Of a DNA stretch of 64,000 bases, positions 53,675 to 63,277 are shown piece by piece. The translations under genes were made by a program, and so were the position numbers. Source of the DNA: an uncultured Rhodospirillales bacterium (GTDB lineage: Bacteria > Pseudomonadota > Alphaproteobacteria > ATCC43930 > CGMCC-115725). The DNA lies in the NCBI GenBank assembly GCA_903828515.1, contig CAIKMD010000007.1, positions 558,001 through 622,000 on the forward strand. Reading direction: 5' to 3'. The notes under the pieces were generated by a model. It had not been told where the DNA came from and searched no databases. It was given only the letters and a program-made list of their open reading frames with translations. How positions within the stretch are numbered: the first letter of the stretch is position 1; each line of letters opens with the position of its first letter.

Positions 53675-55044
53675 GCGCGCGCTCCCGGTTTCAAAGCTTC
53701 GACGAGATGGCGGAAGGCTTCGCCGCGTGCCTCGAAATCGGTGAACTGATCGAACGAGGCGCAAGCGGGCGAGAGAAGAACCGTGCCGCCCGGTTGCGCC
53801 ATCGCGCGTGCGTCGTTCAGCGCGGTGGCGAGATCGCCCGATCGGGTGAACGGAACTTGCCCCGACAAGGTCGCGGCGAAAGCGGGCGCCGCTTCGCCGA
53901 TCAGGAAGGCATGGCGGATGCGCGGAAAATAGGGAGCGAGCGAGGCGATGCCGCCTTCCTTGGCGACGCCGCCCGCGATCCAGCAGATGTCGTCGTAGCA
54001 GGCGAGGGCCTTCGCGGTGGCGTCGGCGTTGGTCGCCTTGCTGTCGTTGACGTAGCGCACGCCGTCGATGGTCGCGATCAGTTCCTGGCGATGCGCGAGG
54101 CCGGGGAAGGTCTTGATCCCTTGCGCGGCGGTGCCTGCCTCGATGCCGAGGCAGCGCGCTGCGGCGAAAGCGGCAGCGGCGTTCTGCCAGTTGTGGCGGC
54201 CGGGGAGCCGCTCGGCTTCGGCGAGATCGAGAATTTCGGCGTGGGTATGGTCGATGTCGTCGACGAGACGGCCGCGCGCGACATAGACGCCGCCGGGCGC
54301 CGCTTGCTCGGCCGAGATCGGCACGACTTTGCGGCCCGCGGCGCTGAGTTTGTCGGCGATCGCACGGCACAGCGCGTCGTCGAGGCCGATCACCGCGGCC
54401 TGGCGGGCGCTCTGATTGTCGAAGATGCGTTCCTTGGCCGCGACATAGCCGGCCATGCCGCCGTGACGGTCGAGATGATCGGGCGTGATGTTGAGCAGGA
54501 TCGCGACGTCGCAAGCAAGCGTGTGGGTGAGTTCGAGCTGATAGGAACTCAGTTCGAGAACGTAGATGCCGTCGGCACCGAGCGAATCGAGCAGGAGTGC
54601 CGCGATGCCGAGATTGCCGCCGATCGCGACCGGACGGCCCGCCTCTTTCAGAATGTGGCCGAGCAGCGCGGTGGTGGTGGACTTGCCGTTGGTGCCGGTG
54701 ATGCCGGCATAACGCGCCTCGCGCCGGCTGCGCGCCAGCAACTCAATGTCGCTGATGATCGCGATGCCGGCATCGCGCATACGCGCGGCGACCTTGTGCG
54801 GTGTCGGGAAGGTCGAGGGGATGCCCGGCGACAGGACCAGCGCGCGAACCGCCGACAGATCGGTGCTGCGCAAGTCCGCAACCGACAGGCCAAGCGCCGT
54901 CGCCGCGTCGCGTTTCTTGGCGTCGTCGTCCCAGGCGAGCACGCGGGCGCCGCCTTTCTTCAAGGCTTCGGCCGCGGCCAGGCCCGAGCGCGCGAGGCCC
55001 ATCACCGCCACTGTCTCATCCTTGAAGCCGGTAACTTCGATCAT
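53671..55044 (-). CDS. murD: UDP-N-acetylmuramoylalanine--D-glutamate ligase
   Basis: VMGLARSGLAAAEALKKGG; GITGTNGKSTTTALLGHIL; NDSKATNADATAKAL. Confidence 0.97.
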   Translation of the reverse strand: MIEVTGFKDETVAVMGLARSGLAAAEALKKGGARVLAWDDDAKKRDAATALGLSVADLRSTDLSAVRALVLSPGIPSTFPTPHKVAARMRDAGIAIISDIELLARSRREARYAGITGTNGKSTTTALLGHILKEAGRPVAIGGNLGIAALLLDSLGADGIYVLELSSYQLELTHTLACDVAILLNITPDHLDRHGGMAGYVAAKERIFDNQSARQAAVIGLDDALCRAIADKLSAAGRKVVPISAEQAAPGGVYVARGRLVDDIDHTHAEILDLAEAERLPGRHNWQNAAAAFAAARCLGIEAGTAAQGIKTFPGLAHRQELIATIDGVRYVNDSKATNADATAKALACYDDICWIAGGVAKEGGIASLAPYFPRIRHAFLIGEAAPAFAATLSGQVPFTRSGDLATALNDARAMAQPGGTVLLSPACASFDQFTDFEARGEAFRHLVEALKPGARA

Positions 55045-55051
55045 GCGCGGC

Positions 55052-56140
55052 TCACCTCAACTTCAACGTCGAGAGGCCGGCGATCGCCAGGATCGAGGCG
55101 ATGATCCAGAAGCGAATGACGATGGTCGGTTCGGCCCAGCCCTTCTTCTCGAAGTGATGGTGCAGCGGCGCCATGCGGAAGACGCGCTTGCCGGTGAGCT
55201 TGAAGCTGGCGACCTGGACGATGACCGAGGCGGTCTCGAGCACGAACAACCCGCCGATGATGGCGAGAACCAATTCGTGCTTGGTGATGACCGCGACGAT
55301 GCCGAGCGCCGCGCCGATGGCGAGCGAACCGGTGTCGCCCATGAACACCATCGCCGGCGGCGCGTTGAACCACAGGAAGCCCAAGGCTGCGCCGACCATC
55401 GCGGCGCAGAACACGGCCAGTTCGCCGGTGCCCGGCACGTGCTGAATCTGCAGATAGTTCGAGAATACCGCGTTGCCGACGAGATAGGCGATCAGCAGGA
55501 AGCAGCTTGCCGCGATCATCGCCGGCACGATCGCGAGCCCGTCGAGCCCGTCGGTGAGGTTCACGGCGTTGGACGCGCCGGTGATGACGAATACGGCGAC
55601 CGGGATGAAGAACCAGCCGAGCGGAACAAGGACGGCCTTGAAGAAAGGAATCGCGAAGCCGGTCGCGAGGGGTTCGCGGGTCACCACCATAAAAGCGATG
55701 GCGGCGATCGTGCCGATCACGATCTCGGCAAGGAGCTTCACTTTGCCCGGCACGCCCTTGTGCGAGCGGCGCGAAAGTTTGCTGTAGTCGTCGAGAAAAC
55801 CGATCATGCCGAAGCCCAGCGTCACGATCAGCGTGATCCAGACATAGGCATTGGTGAGATCGGCCCAGAGCAGCGTCGAGATCGACAGTGCGAGAAGGAT
55901 CAGGAATCCGCCCATGGTGGGCGTACCCTTTTTCGTGAGGAGATGCGTCTCGGGTCCGTCGGTGCGGATCGGTTGACCGTCGCCCTGGATCGAGCGCAAC
56001 CAGTTGATGATCGGTTGGCCGCACAGGAAACTGATGAACAGGGCGGTTACGACGGCGCCGGCCGACCGGAACGTCAGATAACGGAAAAGATTGAACGGCC
56101 CGAAGAGATCGGCCAGCGGCGAGAGAAGATGATACAGCAT
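55052..56140 (-). CDS. mraY: Phospho-N-acetylmuramoyl-pentapeptide transferase
   Basis: [57 protein letters not shown]. Confidence 0.98.
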   Translation of the reverse strand: MLYHLLSPLADLFGPFNLFRYLTFRSAGAVVTALFISFLCGQPIINWLRSIQGDGQPIRTDGPETHLLTKKGTPTMGGFLILLALSISTLLWADLTNAYVWITLIVTLGFGMIGFLDDYSKLSRRSHKGVPGKVKLLAEIVIGTIAAIAFMVVTREPLATGFAIPFFKAVLVPLGWFFIPVAVFVITGASNAVNLTDGLDGLAIVPAMIAASCFLLIAYLVGNAVFSNYLQIQHVPGTGELAVFCAAMVGAALGFLWFNAPPAMVFMGDTGSLAIGAALGIVAVITKHELVLAIIGGLFVLETASVIVQVASFKLTGKRVFRMAPLHHHFEKKGWAEPTIVIRFWIIASILAIAGLSTLKLR

Positions 56141-56146
56141 GGCCGC

Positions 56147-57562
56147 TTAGCCTTTCACCGCGCAGGGCGCGGGTTTGGCGGCGACAAGCTTCGTCACCAG
56201 TTCATAAACGCGGCTGCCATGCGAACCTTTGGCGAGGACCACATCGCCCGGCTTGAGTTTTTTATCGAGCATCGCGGCTAATTCGGCGACGGTTGCGGCA
56301 TGGCCGCCGCGCCGCTTGGCGGGCAGTGCCGCATCGAGCGCCTGCATCGTGTCGCCGAGCGTGAAGACCAACGCGATGTCGGCATCGGCGATCGGGGCGG
56401 CGAGTTCGGCGTGCAATCGGGGGGCTTCGGTGCCGAGTTCCAGCATGTCGCCGAGCACGGCGATGCGCCGTCCGCCGGCAATCGGCTCGATCGCGCCGAG
56501 AACCGCGAAGGCCGCGCGCATCGAAGCGGGATTGGCGTTGTAACTGTCGTCGATCAGCTCGACGGTGCCGCCGTTCATCGTAATTTGAAAGCGCTTGCCA
56601 CGTCCTTCGAGCGCGCTGAGCGTCGCCATCGCGCCGGCGGCCACGCCCACATCGGCGTCGGCGGCTTTGACCGCGGCGAGCACGGCAAGGCTGTTCATCA
56701 CCCAGTGACGGCCCGGCAGCGAGATCGAATAGTCGAAAACCTCGCCCATCACCGACGCGGTGACCGCGCTTGCCGTCGCATGGAGATGACAATCGACGAG
56801 CCGCACGGTGGCATCCGGATGGCTGCCGAAACTGATGACGCGCGATACGCCCGCCGCGCGCGCGGCGCGCAGCAGACGCTCGAATTGGGGGTTGTCGCGG
56901 TTGAGAATCGCCGCGCCGCCGGGCGTGAGACCCTTGAAGATTTCGGCCTTGGCGTCGGCGATGGCCTCGATCGACGCAAAGAAGCCGAGATGCGCCGCCT
57001 CGACCGTGGTGATGATCGCGATGTCGGGCCGCACCATCCGGGTCAACGCGTCGATCTCGCCGGAATGGTTCATGCCGAGTTCGAACACGCCGTAAGCGGC
57101 ATCGCGCGGCATGCGCGCCAGCGACAGCGGCACGCCCCATTGATTGTTGAGGCTGCCGGCCGAGGCATAGGCACGGCCCTGGCGTTCGAAGGCGCGCTTT
57201 AAGGCTTCCTTCGTGCCGGTCTTGCCGACGCTGCCGGTGACGGCGACGATCTTGGCCTCGCTGCGCGCGCGCGCGGCGCGGCCCATTTCCTCGAGCCCCT
57301 TCTGGGTGTCGCCGACGATCAGCAAAGGCGCGTCGGCGGCGATACCGTCGGGCCGGCGCGATACCAGCGCGGCGGCGGCGCCTTTCGCGAGGGCGGCGGC
57401 GACGTAATCATGCCCGTCGAAATTCGGTCCGCTCAACGCGATGAAGAGATCGCCGAGTTCGACCGTGCGGCTGTCGATCGAGACGCCGGCGGCATGCCAA
57501 TCGCCCGATGAACTTCCACCAGTCGCGGCGACAGCCTCGGCAGCGCTCCAGAGCGGCATCAT
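56147..57562 (-). CDS. murF: UDP-MurNAc-tripeptide--D-Ala-D-Ala ligase
   Basis: VAVTGSVGKTGTKEALKRAF; FELGMNHSGEIDALTRMVRPDIAIITTV. Confidence 0.96.
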   Translation of the reverse strand: MMPLWSAAEAVAATGGSSSGDWHAAGVSIDSRTVELGDLFIALSGPNFDGHDYVAAALAKGAAAALVSRRPDGIAADAPLLIVGDTQKGLEEMGRAARARSEAKIVAVTGSVGKTGTKEALKRAFERQGRAYASAGSLNNQWGVPLSLARMPRDAAYGVFELGMNHSGEIDALTRMVRPDIAIITTVEAAHLGFFASIEAIADAKAEIFKGLTPGGAAILNRDNPQFERLLRAARAAGVSRVISFGSHPDATVRLVDCHLHATASAVTASVMGEVFDYSISLPGRHWVMNSLAVLAAVKAADADVGVAAGAMATLSALEGRGKRFQITMNGGTVELIDDSYNANPASMRAAFAVLGAIEPIAGGRRIAVLGDMLELGTEAPRLHAELAAPIADADIALVFTLGDTMQALDAALPAKRRGGHAATVAELAAMLDKKLKPGDVVLAKGSHGSRVYELVTKLVAAKPAPCAVKG

Positions 57563-59010
57563 CCCCGCCCTCGCTCGGCCAAGGCCGCGCGCGCCATCTC
57601 GGCGTCGTCGAAAGGCAAGGTCTCGGTGCCGACGATCTGGCCGCGCTCGTGGCCCTTGCCGGCGATGAGGACGAGATCGCCTTGTTTCATGTCGGCGATG
57701 GCGGTGCGGATCGCGATGGCGCGGTCGTCGAACTCCTCGCCCTTGGGGCACGCGGCGAGCACGGCGCGTCGAATGAGCGCGGCATCTTCGCCGCGCGGAT
57801 TGTCGTCGGTGACGAGAACGCGGTCGGCCAGCTTCTCGGCGATGGCGCCCATTTGCGGACGCTTGCCGGCATCGCGATCGCCGCCGCAGCCGAAGACCAC
57901 GACGAGCTTGCCGGTGCAGAACGGGCGCAAGGCAGTGAGCGCAACCTGAAGCGCGTCGGGCGTGTGCGCGTAATCGACGATCACCGCGTCGTCGCCGATG
58001 CGCTGCATACGGCCGGGAACACCGGTGAGCGAGGCAATCGTCGCGAGCACTTTCGACGGCTCGGCGCCGCAACCGATCGCCAGACCGGCGGCGGCGAGCG
58101 CGTTATAGGCCTGAAACGCGCCCATCAAGGGGAGCACGATGTCATGTTTTTCCCCGAAGCCGGAAAACCGGATCCGCTGGCCCAAACCTTCGGGCAGGGC
58201 ATCCGACAGCCAGAGATCGGCCGCCGGGTTGCGACCGTAAGTCAGCGTGGTCTGGCCGCGGCCGCGAATCAGCATCGAGAGGCGCGACGTCTGGCTGGCG
58301 TCCACATTGAGAACGGCCGTGCCGTCCTTCGGCAACAGCTCGGTAAAGAGCCGCGCCTTGGCGAGGAAATAGGAATCCATGTCGACGTGGTAGTCGAGAT
58401 GATCGCGCGTCAGGTTGGTGAATGCCGCAGCTTTGAGCGCGACGCCGTCGAGCCGGTACTGATGCAGCCCATGGCTCGATGCTTCGAGCGCGACATGCGC
58501 GATGCCGGATGCGGCAAGATCGTGCAGATCGCGATGAAGCGTGATCGGGTCGGGGGTCGTCAGGCTGCCGGGCCGCGCGACGCCGGTGCCGAAAATGCCG
58601 ATCGTGCCGATGCTGGCGGCCTTCAGGCCGAGCTGTTCCCAGATCTGCCGCAGGAAGACGGTGACCGAGGTCTTGCCGTTGGTGCCGGTGACCGCGGCCA
58701 TCGTCTCGGGCTGCGGCGCGTAAAACCGCGCGGCCATCTTCGCGAGGCGCCGGCGTGGATTGGGATCGGCAAGCACCGCGACATCGGCGGGTGCGTTGAT
58801 CGAATCCTGGCCGAGAACAGCGACCGCGCCGTTGCGAATGGCGTCGGCGACGAAACGGCTGCCATCGGCATGCGCGCCGGCGAGCGCGGCAAAGAGGTAG
58901 CCGGGTTTCACCGCGCGGGAATCCGACGCAAGCCCGAGGATTTCAGGGTTCAGCGCCCCTGGCCTCAGGCTTGGCGTGGTTCCGCCTTCCATGAGCTCAG
59001 TTAGACGCAA
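57559..59010 (-). CDS. murE: UDP-MurNAc-L-Ala-D-Glu--meso-DAP ligase
   Basis: SRAVKPGYLFAALAGAHADG; AVTGTNGKTSVTVFLRQIW; DNPRGEDAALI. Confidence 0.96.
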   Translation of the reverse strand: MRLTELMEGGTTPSLRPGALNPEILGLASDSRAVKPGYLFAALAGAHADGSRFVADAIRNGAVAVLGQDSINAPADVAVLADPNPRRRLAKMAARFYAPQPETMAAVTGTNGKTSVTVFLRQIWEQLGLKAASIGTIGIFGTGVARPGSLTTPDPITLHRDLHDLAASGIAHVALEASSHGLHQYRLDGVALKAAAFTNLTRDHLDYHVDMDSYFLAKARLFTELLPKDGTAVLNVDASQTSRLSMLIRGRGQTTLTYGRNPAADLWLSDALPEGLGQRIRFSGFGEKHDIVLPLMGAFQAYNALAAAGLAIGCGAEPSKVLATIASLTGVPGRMQRIGDDAVIVDYAHTPDALQVALTALRPFCTGKLVVVFGCGGDRDAGKRPQMGAIAEKLADRVLVTDDNPRGEDAALIRRAVLAACPKGEEFDDRAIAIRTAIADMKQGDLVLIAGKGHERGQIVGTETLPFDDAEMARAALAERGRG

Positions 59011-60745
59011 GTTTACGACCCGCTGGACCGGGCAAGGTCACCAACAAAGAGCGGCGAATTTCGGGTGAATTCTCGTCAACGGGCTGAATTCCAACCAGCG
59101 AGGCCATGCGGCTGACCGTGCGCGAGACGCCCGGCGCCGCGACCCAGCCGCCGGTCGCGTACCCGAATGACGCCTTATCGCCATGCGGTTCATCGATCGA
59201 GATCATGACGAAGAAGCGCGGATCGTTGATCGGGAAGACGCCGGCGAAGGACGAGATCAGGGATTTGGTGTTGTAGCCTTTGCCGGAAACTTTCTCGGCC
59301 GTGCCTGTCTTGCCACCGACCAGATAGCCGGGTGCCTCGGCCATCTTGCCGGTGCCCTTCTCGACGACGAGACGCAGCAGCTTGCGCAGTTCGACCGAGG
59401 TCCCGGCCGATAGCACCTGCGTCGCGGTGGCCGGTTGATCCTTCGGCGATTTCAGCAATGTCGCGCGATAGAGCCGGCCGCCATTGACGACGGCGCCGAC
59501 GGCGCTCGCGATCTGCAGCGGGCTGACCGAGATGCCGTGGCCGAAGCCGATGGTCATCGTGTTGATCGGACGCCAAACGCTCGGGAGGAGCGGCGCGGCG
59601 ATTTCGGGCAGTTCGAAGCTCGGCGCTTTCAGCAGGCCGAGCCGGCCGAGGAATTCGCGCTGGCGATCACCGCCGACATCGAGCGCCATCTTGGCCGCAC
59701 CGATATTCGACGAGTACATGAAGATCTCGGGCACCGAGAGCCAGCGGTTCTGCGCATGGTCGTCATGGATCGTGAAGCGATCGATCTGGATCGGATGGCT
59801 CGCGTCGTAGCCGCCGGTCATCGACGTGACATGCGCGTCGAGCGCCATCGCGGTGGTGAAGATCTTAAATACCGAACCGATTTCGTAAGTGCCGAGCGTG
59901 ACGCGGTTAAAGAGATTGCCGGCGGGCGAGGCGCCCGGATCGTTTGGATCGAAATCGGGCAGCGATACCAGCGCGAGGACTTCGCCGGTATTGACGTTCA
60001 TGATGATCCCGCTGCCGCCGGCGGCGCGGAATTGGGTCATCTGCTTGACGATCTCGTCGCGCAGGATCGCCTGGACGCGCAGATCGACGGCGAGTTCCAG
60101 CGGCTGCTTGCGGCCGCGTAGCACATCATCGAAGCCGCGCTCGATGCCGGCCTGGCCTTTATTGTCGATCCCGGCGAAGCCGACGACATGGGCGAAGGCG
60201 TTGCCTTGCGGGTAGATGCGCTTTTCCTCGTCCTGGAATTCGAAGCCTGGGATACCGAGGCGATTGACCGCCGCCATCTGGCGCGGGGTCAATTGTCGTT
60301 TGAGCCAGACGAAGCTCTTATCCGAGGCGAGCTTGGCGTAGACCTCGCCTTCGCTGAGATCGGGCAGGACGCCAACCAGTTTGTGCGCCGCGTCGCGCGG
60401 GTCGAGCATCTGCTTCGGATTGGCATAAAGCGACGGCGCGGCGAGCGTCGTCGCCAGCAGCGCGCCGTTGCGATCGACGATGTCGGCGCGGCTCGCCTCG
60501 ATCCGGCCGACCGGCACGGCGCGGACCTGCCGTCCGTCGCCCGCCTTGAAGCCCGCGACTTCGACGAGGCGCGCGCCGATGACCAGAAACGCGAGGCCCA
60601 ACAGCGCGCCGGTGATGATGAGACGCGTGTGGCTCATTTCGAGCGAGTGTTTCGCCGGGCCTTCCTGTGGCGCGGGACCGCACGGGCCGGGCCGGAAGTG
60701 ACGCGGGCGGCAGGGGTTCTCGTCGCGCGGCACGGTTTTGCTCAT
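58997..60745 (-). CDS. ftsI: Penicillin-binding protein 3 / FtsI
   Basis: RADIVDRNGALLATTL; TYEIGSVFKIFTTAMALD; YLVGGKTGTAEKV (SxxK, KTG). Confidence 0.96.
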   Translation of the reverse strand: MSKTVPRDENPCRPRHFRPGPCGPAPQEGPAKHSLEMSHTRLIITGALLGLAFLVIGARLVEVAGFKAGDGRQVRAVPVGRIEASRADIVDRNGALLATTLAAPSLYANPKQMLDPRDAAHKLVGVLPDLSEGEVYAKLASDKSFVWLKRQLTPRQMAAVNRLGIPGFEFQDEEKRIYPQGNAFAHVVGFAGIDNKGQAGIERGFDDVLRGRKQPLELAVDLRVQAILRDEIVKQMTQFRAAGGSGIIMNVNTGEVLALVSLPDFDPNDPGASPAGNLFNRVTLGTYEIGSVFKIFTTAMALDAHVTSMTGGYDASHPIQIDRFTIHDDHAQNRWLSVPEIFMYSSNIGAAKMALDVGGDRQREFLGRLGLLKAPSFELPEIAAPLLPSVWRPINTMTIGFGHGISVSPLQIASAVGAVVNGGRLYRATLLKSPKDQPATATQVLSAGTSVELRKLLRLVVEKGTGKMAEAPGYLVGGKTGTAEKVSGKGYNTKSLISSFAGVFPINDPRFFVMISIDEPHGDKASFGYATGGWVAAPGVSRTVSRMASLVGIQPVDENSPEIRRSLLVTLPGPAGRKLASN

Positions 60746-61125
60746 GGCGTGATCCTCGTGCTGACGGTCGCAAGCCGTGGTCCAGCGATCTGCGCCGTCG
60801 GAACGGAAACGGGGGTGGCATTCGAAACCAGCGCGGCGGGCGTGCCGGCGCGTTCGGGAATGACGGGAAGGTCGGTGATCTGCGCGCCGGTGATGGCGCC
60901 GAGACCCAGGAATCGCGTGTTCAACCGGTCGAGCCGGCTCGGCTGCGTGAGGTAGCTCCACTCGGCATCGAGCACGCGGATCTGGTCGCGACCGTCGGCG
61001 ATCTGCTTGTTGAGACGCACCAGGGTTTCTTCCTGCTGCATCACTTCGTATTTCACCTGAAACATCGCGTAGCCCACGGCGACGACGAGCAGGAACCAGA
61101 CGATGATGGCGGGGCGCAGGATCAC
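60742..61125 (-). CDS. ftsL: Cell division protein FtsL
   Basis: Single N-terminal TM plus coiled-coil, LDAEWSYLTQPSRLDRL; position between rsmH and ftsI. Confidence 0.9.
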   Translation of the reverse strand: MILRPAIIVWFLLVVAVGYAMFQVKYEVMQQEETLVRLNKQIADGRDQIRVLDAEWSYLTQPSRLDRLNTRFLGLGAITGAQITDLPVIPERAGTPAALVSNATPVSVPTAQIAGPRLATVSTRITP

Positions 61126-62063
61126 GCGGCTTCCCCCCAGGGCGGCGCAGCCGTGCGTTCGGCCGCGCGCAGATGCGCCGAGCGTGCGCGCGGATTGCGA
61201 TGCGCTTCGGCGGCCGAGGCGGCGGTGGGCTTGCGGGTGATCAGACGGAAGCTCGGCGCCTGACGGATCTCGGTCGGGAAGTGGCGGCTGGTCTGCGGCG
61301 CCGCATCGCTGCGTGCGCGCAGGAAGGATTTCACGCGGCGATCTTCGAGCGAGTGAAATGAGACGACGGCCAACCGACCGCCGGGCTCGAGCATGCGCTC
61401 GGCGGCGGCGAGGCCGCGATCGAGTTCGCCGAGCTCGTCGTTGACGGCAATGCGCAGCGCCTGAAACGTGCGGGTCGCCGGATCGATCGTGCCGGTGTCA
61501 GGGACGACACGGCGCACGAGGGCGGCGAGTTCGGTGGTGCGCGAGAGGGGCCGGGCGGCGACGATCGCGCGGGCGATGCGGCGGGCGAAGCGCTCTTCGC
61601 CGTAATCGCGGATGATGTCGGTGAGCTGGGCTTCGGTGGCGCTGTTGACCAGATCGGCGGCGCTTTGCCCATCGTGTCCCATGCGCATGTCGAGCGGCCC
61701 GTCGGCGCGAAAGGAGAAGCCGCGCGCCGGATCGTCGATCTGGTTGGACGAGACGCCCAAGTCGAGCGCCACGCCGGCGACCGTCACGATCCCCAGCGGT
61801 GCGAGCAGTTGCTCCATTTCCGAAAACCGGCCCTCGATCACGGTGAGCCGACCGCGATAGAGCTGTTGCAGCGGTTCGCCGCGGCGGACTGCCTCGGCGT
61901 CGCGGTCGAGCGCGACGACGCGGCATTGAGCTGTGCGCAGCAAACCTTCGCTGTAGCCGCCGCCGCCGAACGTGCCGTCGAGATAGGACGCGCCGTCGCG
62001 CGGTTCGAGCGCCGCAATGACTTCGGCCAGAAGGACGGGGATGTGGCCACTCGGGCCGCTCAT
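61122..62063 (-). CDS. rsmH: 16S rRNA (cytosine-1402-N4)-methyltransferase
   Basis: HIPVLLAEVIAALEPRDGASYLDGTFGGGGYSEGLL; VALDLGVSSNQIDDPARGFSF. Confidence 0.97.
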   Translation of the reverse strand: MSGPSGHIPVLLAEVIAALEPRDGASYLDGTFGGGGYSEGLLRTAQCRVVALDRDAEAVRRGEPLQQLYRGRLTVIEGRFSEMEQLLAPLGIVTVAGVALDLGVSSNQIDDPARGFSFRADGPLDMRMGHDGQSAADLVNSATEAQLTDIIRDYGEERFARRIARAIVAARPLSRTTELAALVRRVVPDTGTIDPATRTFQALRIAVNDELGELDRGLAAAERMLEPGGRLAVVSFHSLEDRRVKSFLRARSDAAPQTSRHFPTEIRQAPSFRLITRKPTAASAAEAHRNPRARSAHLRAAERTAAPPWGEAA

Positions 62064-62518
62064 GTCGGCGGAGCCCCGCGCGGCGGCAGGGTGAGGCCGC
62101 GCACGAGTGCCCGCTCGCGCATGTCGGCCTGATGGCGGGTAAAGCGTTCGGGCTCCCAGATCTGGAAGGTGCGGCCTTGGCCGACGAAGGCGGCGTTCTC
62201 GGTGATCTTGGCGTAGTCGAGGAGCGCCGCCGGCAGGATGATGCGGCCTTCGCTGTCGAAGGCGAGTTGCTGTGAATCAGGCAGGATGGATGCGAGCGCC
62301 TCGCGCTCTTCGGAGAATTCGGGCAGCGCGTCGAGCCGATCGGTCAATTCTTCGAGCCGGTCGATGCCGCTGGCGTCGATCGCCGGAAGCTTGAGCGCGC
62401 GGTAAGCGATGACGCCGGGGAATTCCTGACCCGCCAATGCGGCGCGAAAGCTCGCCGGCACGGACACCCGGCCCTTGCGATCTATCTTGTTGATATAGGT
62501 GGATAAAAACAACGCCAC
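62060..62518 (-). CDS. mraZ: Transcriptional regulator MraZ
   Basis: GTG start; FLSTYINKIDRKGRVSVPASFRAAL; LAFDSEGRIILPAALLDYA. Confidence 0.94.
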   Translation of the reverse strand: MALFLSTYINKIDRKGRVSVPASFRAALAGQEFPGVIAYRALKLPAIDASGIDRLEELTDRLDALPEFSEEREALASILPDSQQLAFDSEGRIILPAALLDYAKITENAAFVGQGRTFQIWEPERFTRHQADMRERALVRGLTLPPRGAPPT

Positions 62519-62600
62519 CGCAGGTCCCCGTTCCGCCGCCGACGCTCCAAGTCTTTGTCCCGGCGCCGCGCACCCGCCGTGCTGCGCAGCTCCCTGCATC

Positions 62601-62634
62601 TGGGACTAAATGGGATACCATGGGTAAATATGGG
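62601..62634. promoter_or_regulatory. Candidate MraZ operator: four TGGG repeats at exact 10-bp spacing
   Basis: TGGGactaaaTGGGataccaTGGGtaaataTGGG at 62601, 62611, 62621, 62631. Confidence 0.75.
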
Positions 62635-62737
62635 CTGTCAAACATTTAGGCAGTAAAAATCAAGGCTTAGCGAGGGTTTCGGGGGATAATTCACTAATGC
62701 CCGAGTAATCATTCAAATAAAGGAAGTTTCCTCTTTT

Positions 62738-62779
62738 GTTCTCATTTGCACGGATGGTGCGTACGAATGAGAACATCCG
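62738..62779. repeat. Interleaved inverted repeats between rnpB and mraZ
   Basis: GTTCTCATT (62738-62746)/AATGAGAAC (62766-62774) and CGGATG (62751-62756)/CATCCG (62774-62779). Confidence 0.7.
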
Positions 62780-62801
62780 AAATTTTTGCTGATTTGAAAG
62801 T

Positions 62802-63206
62802 GCCAGACAGCCTGTAAGCCGGGTTCTGTCCGCACCCGAAGGTGCTGGATGACCATTCATCTGGGACGCCCGTTACCGGACGCCTCGCGCGACCGACCCG
62901 GACGGCGGCGCGGAAACCCGCCTGGCTCCGGATCGAAACCCGGTGCCTGCCGTCCCTACTTGGTCTTGCTCCCGGTGGGGTTTGCCCTGCCGTCGCCGTT
63001 ACCGGAGACGCGGTGCGCTCTTACCGCACCATTTCACCCTTGCCACCCCGCCCGGACCGAAATCCGCGAAGGGTTAGGCGGTATGTTTCTGTGGCACTTT
63101 CCCTGAGGTCGCCCTCGCCGGACGTTATCCGGCACCGTGCTTCCGTGGAGCCCGGACTTTCCTCGATCCATCTTGCGATGAACCGCGGTCATCCAGCCGT
63201 CTGGCA
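62802..63206 (-). ncRNA. rnpB: RNase P RNA, bacterial type A
   Basis: Minus strand contains GAGGAAAGTCCGGGCTCCACGGAAGCACGGTGCCGGATAACG, AAGGGTGAAATGGTGCGGTAAGAGCGCACC and terminal ACAGAACCCGGCTTACAGGCTGTCTGGCA; end coordinates approximate. Confidence 0.95.
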
Positions 63207-63277
63207 CGGGCGGCAGTTAGGCAGGCCTAGATGGCCAAGTCAAACGACAGAAAAAGTAAGGAGATTTTGGCAAGGAT

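Noticed and set aside
62660-62860. 66-aa minus-strand ORF next to rnpB
   Set aside because: N-terminal part is the rnpB 3' region; no homology signal; more likely noncoding.
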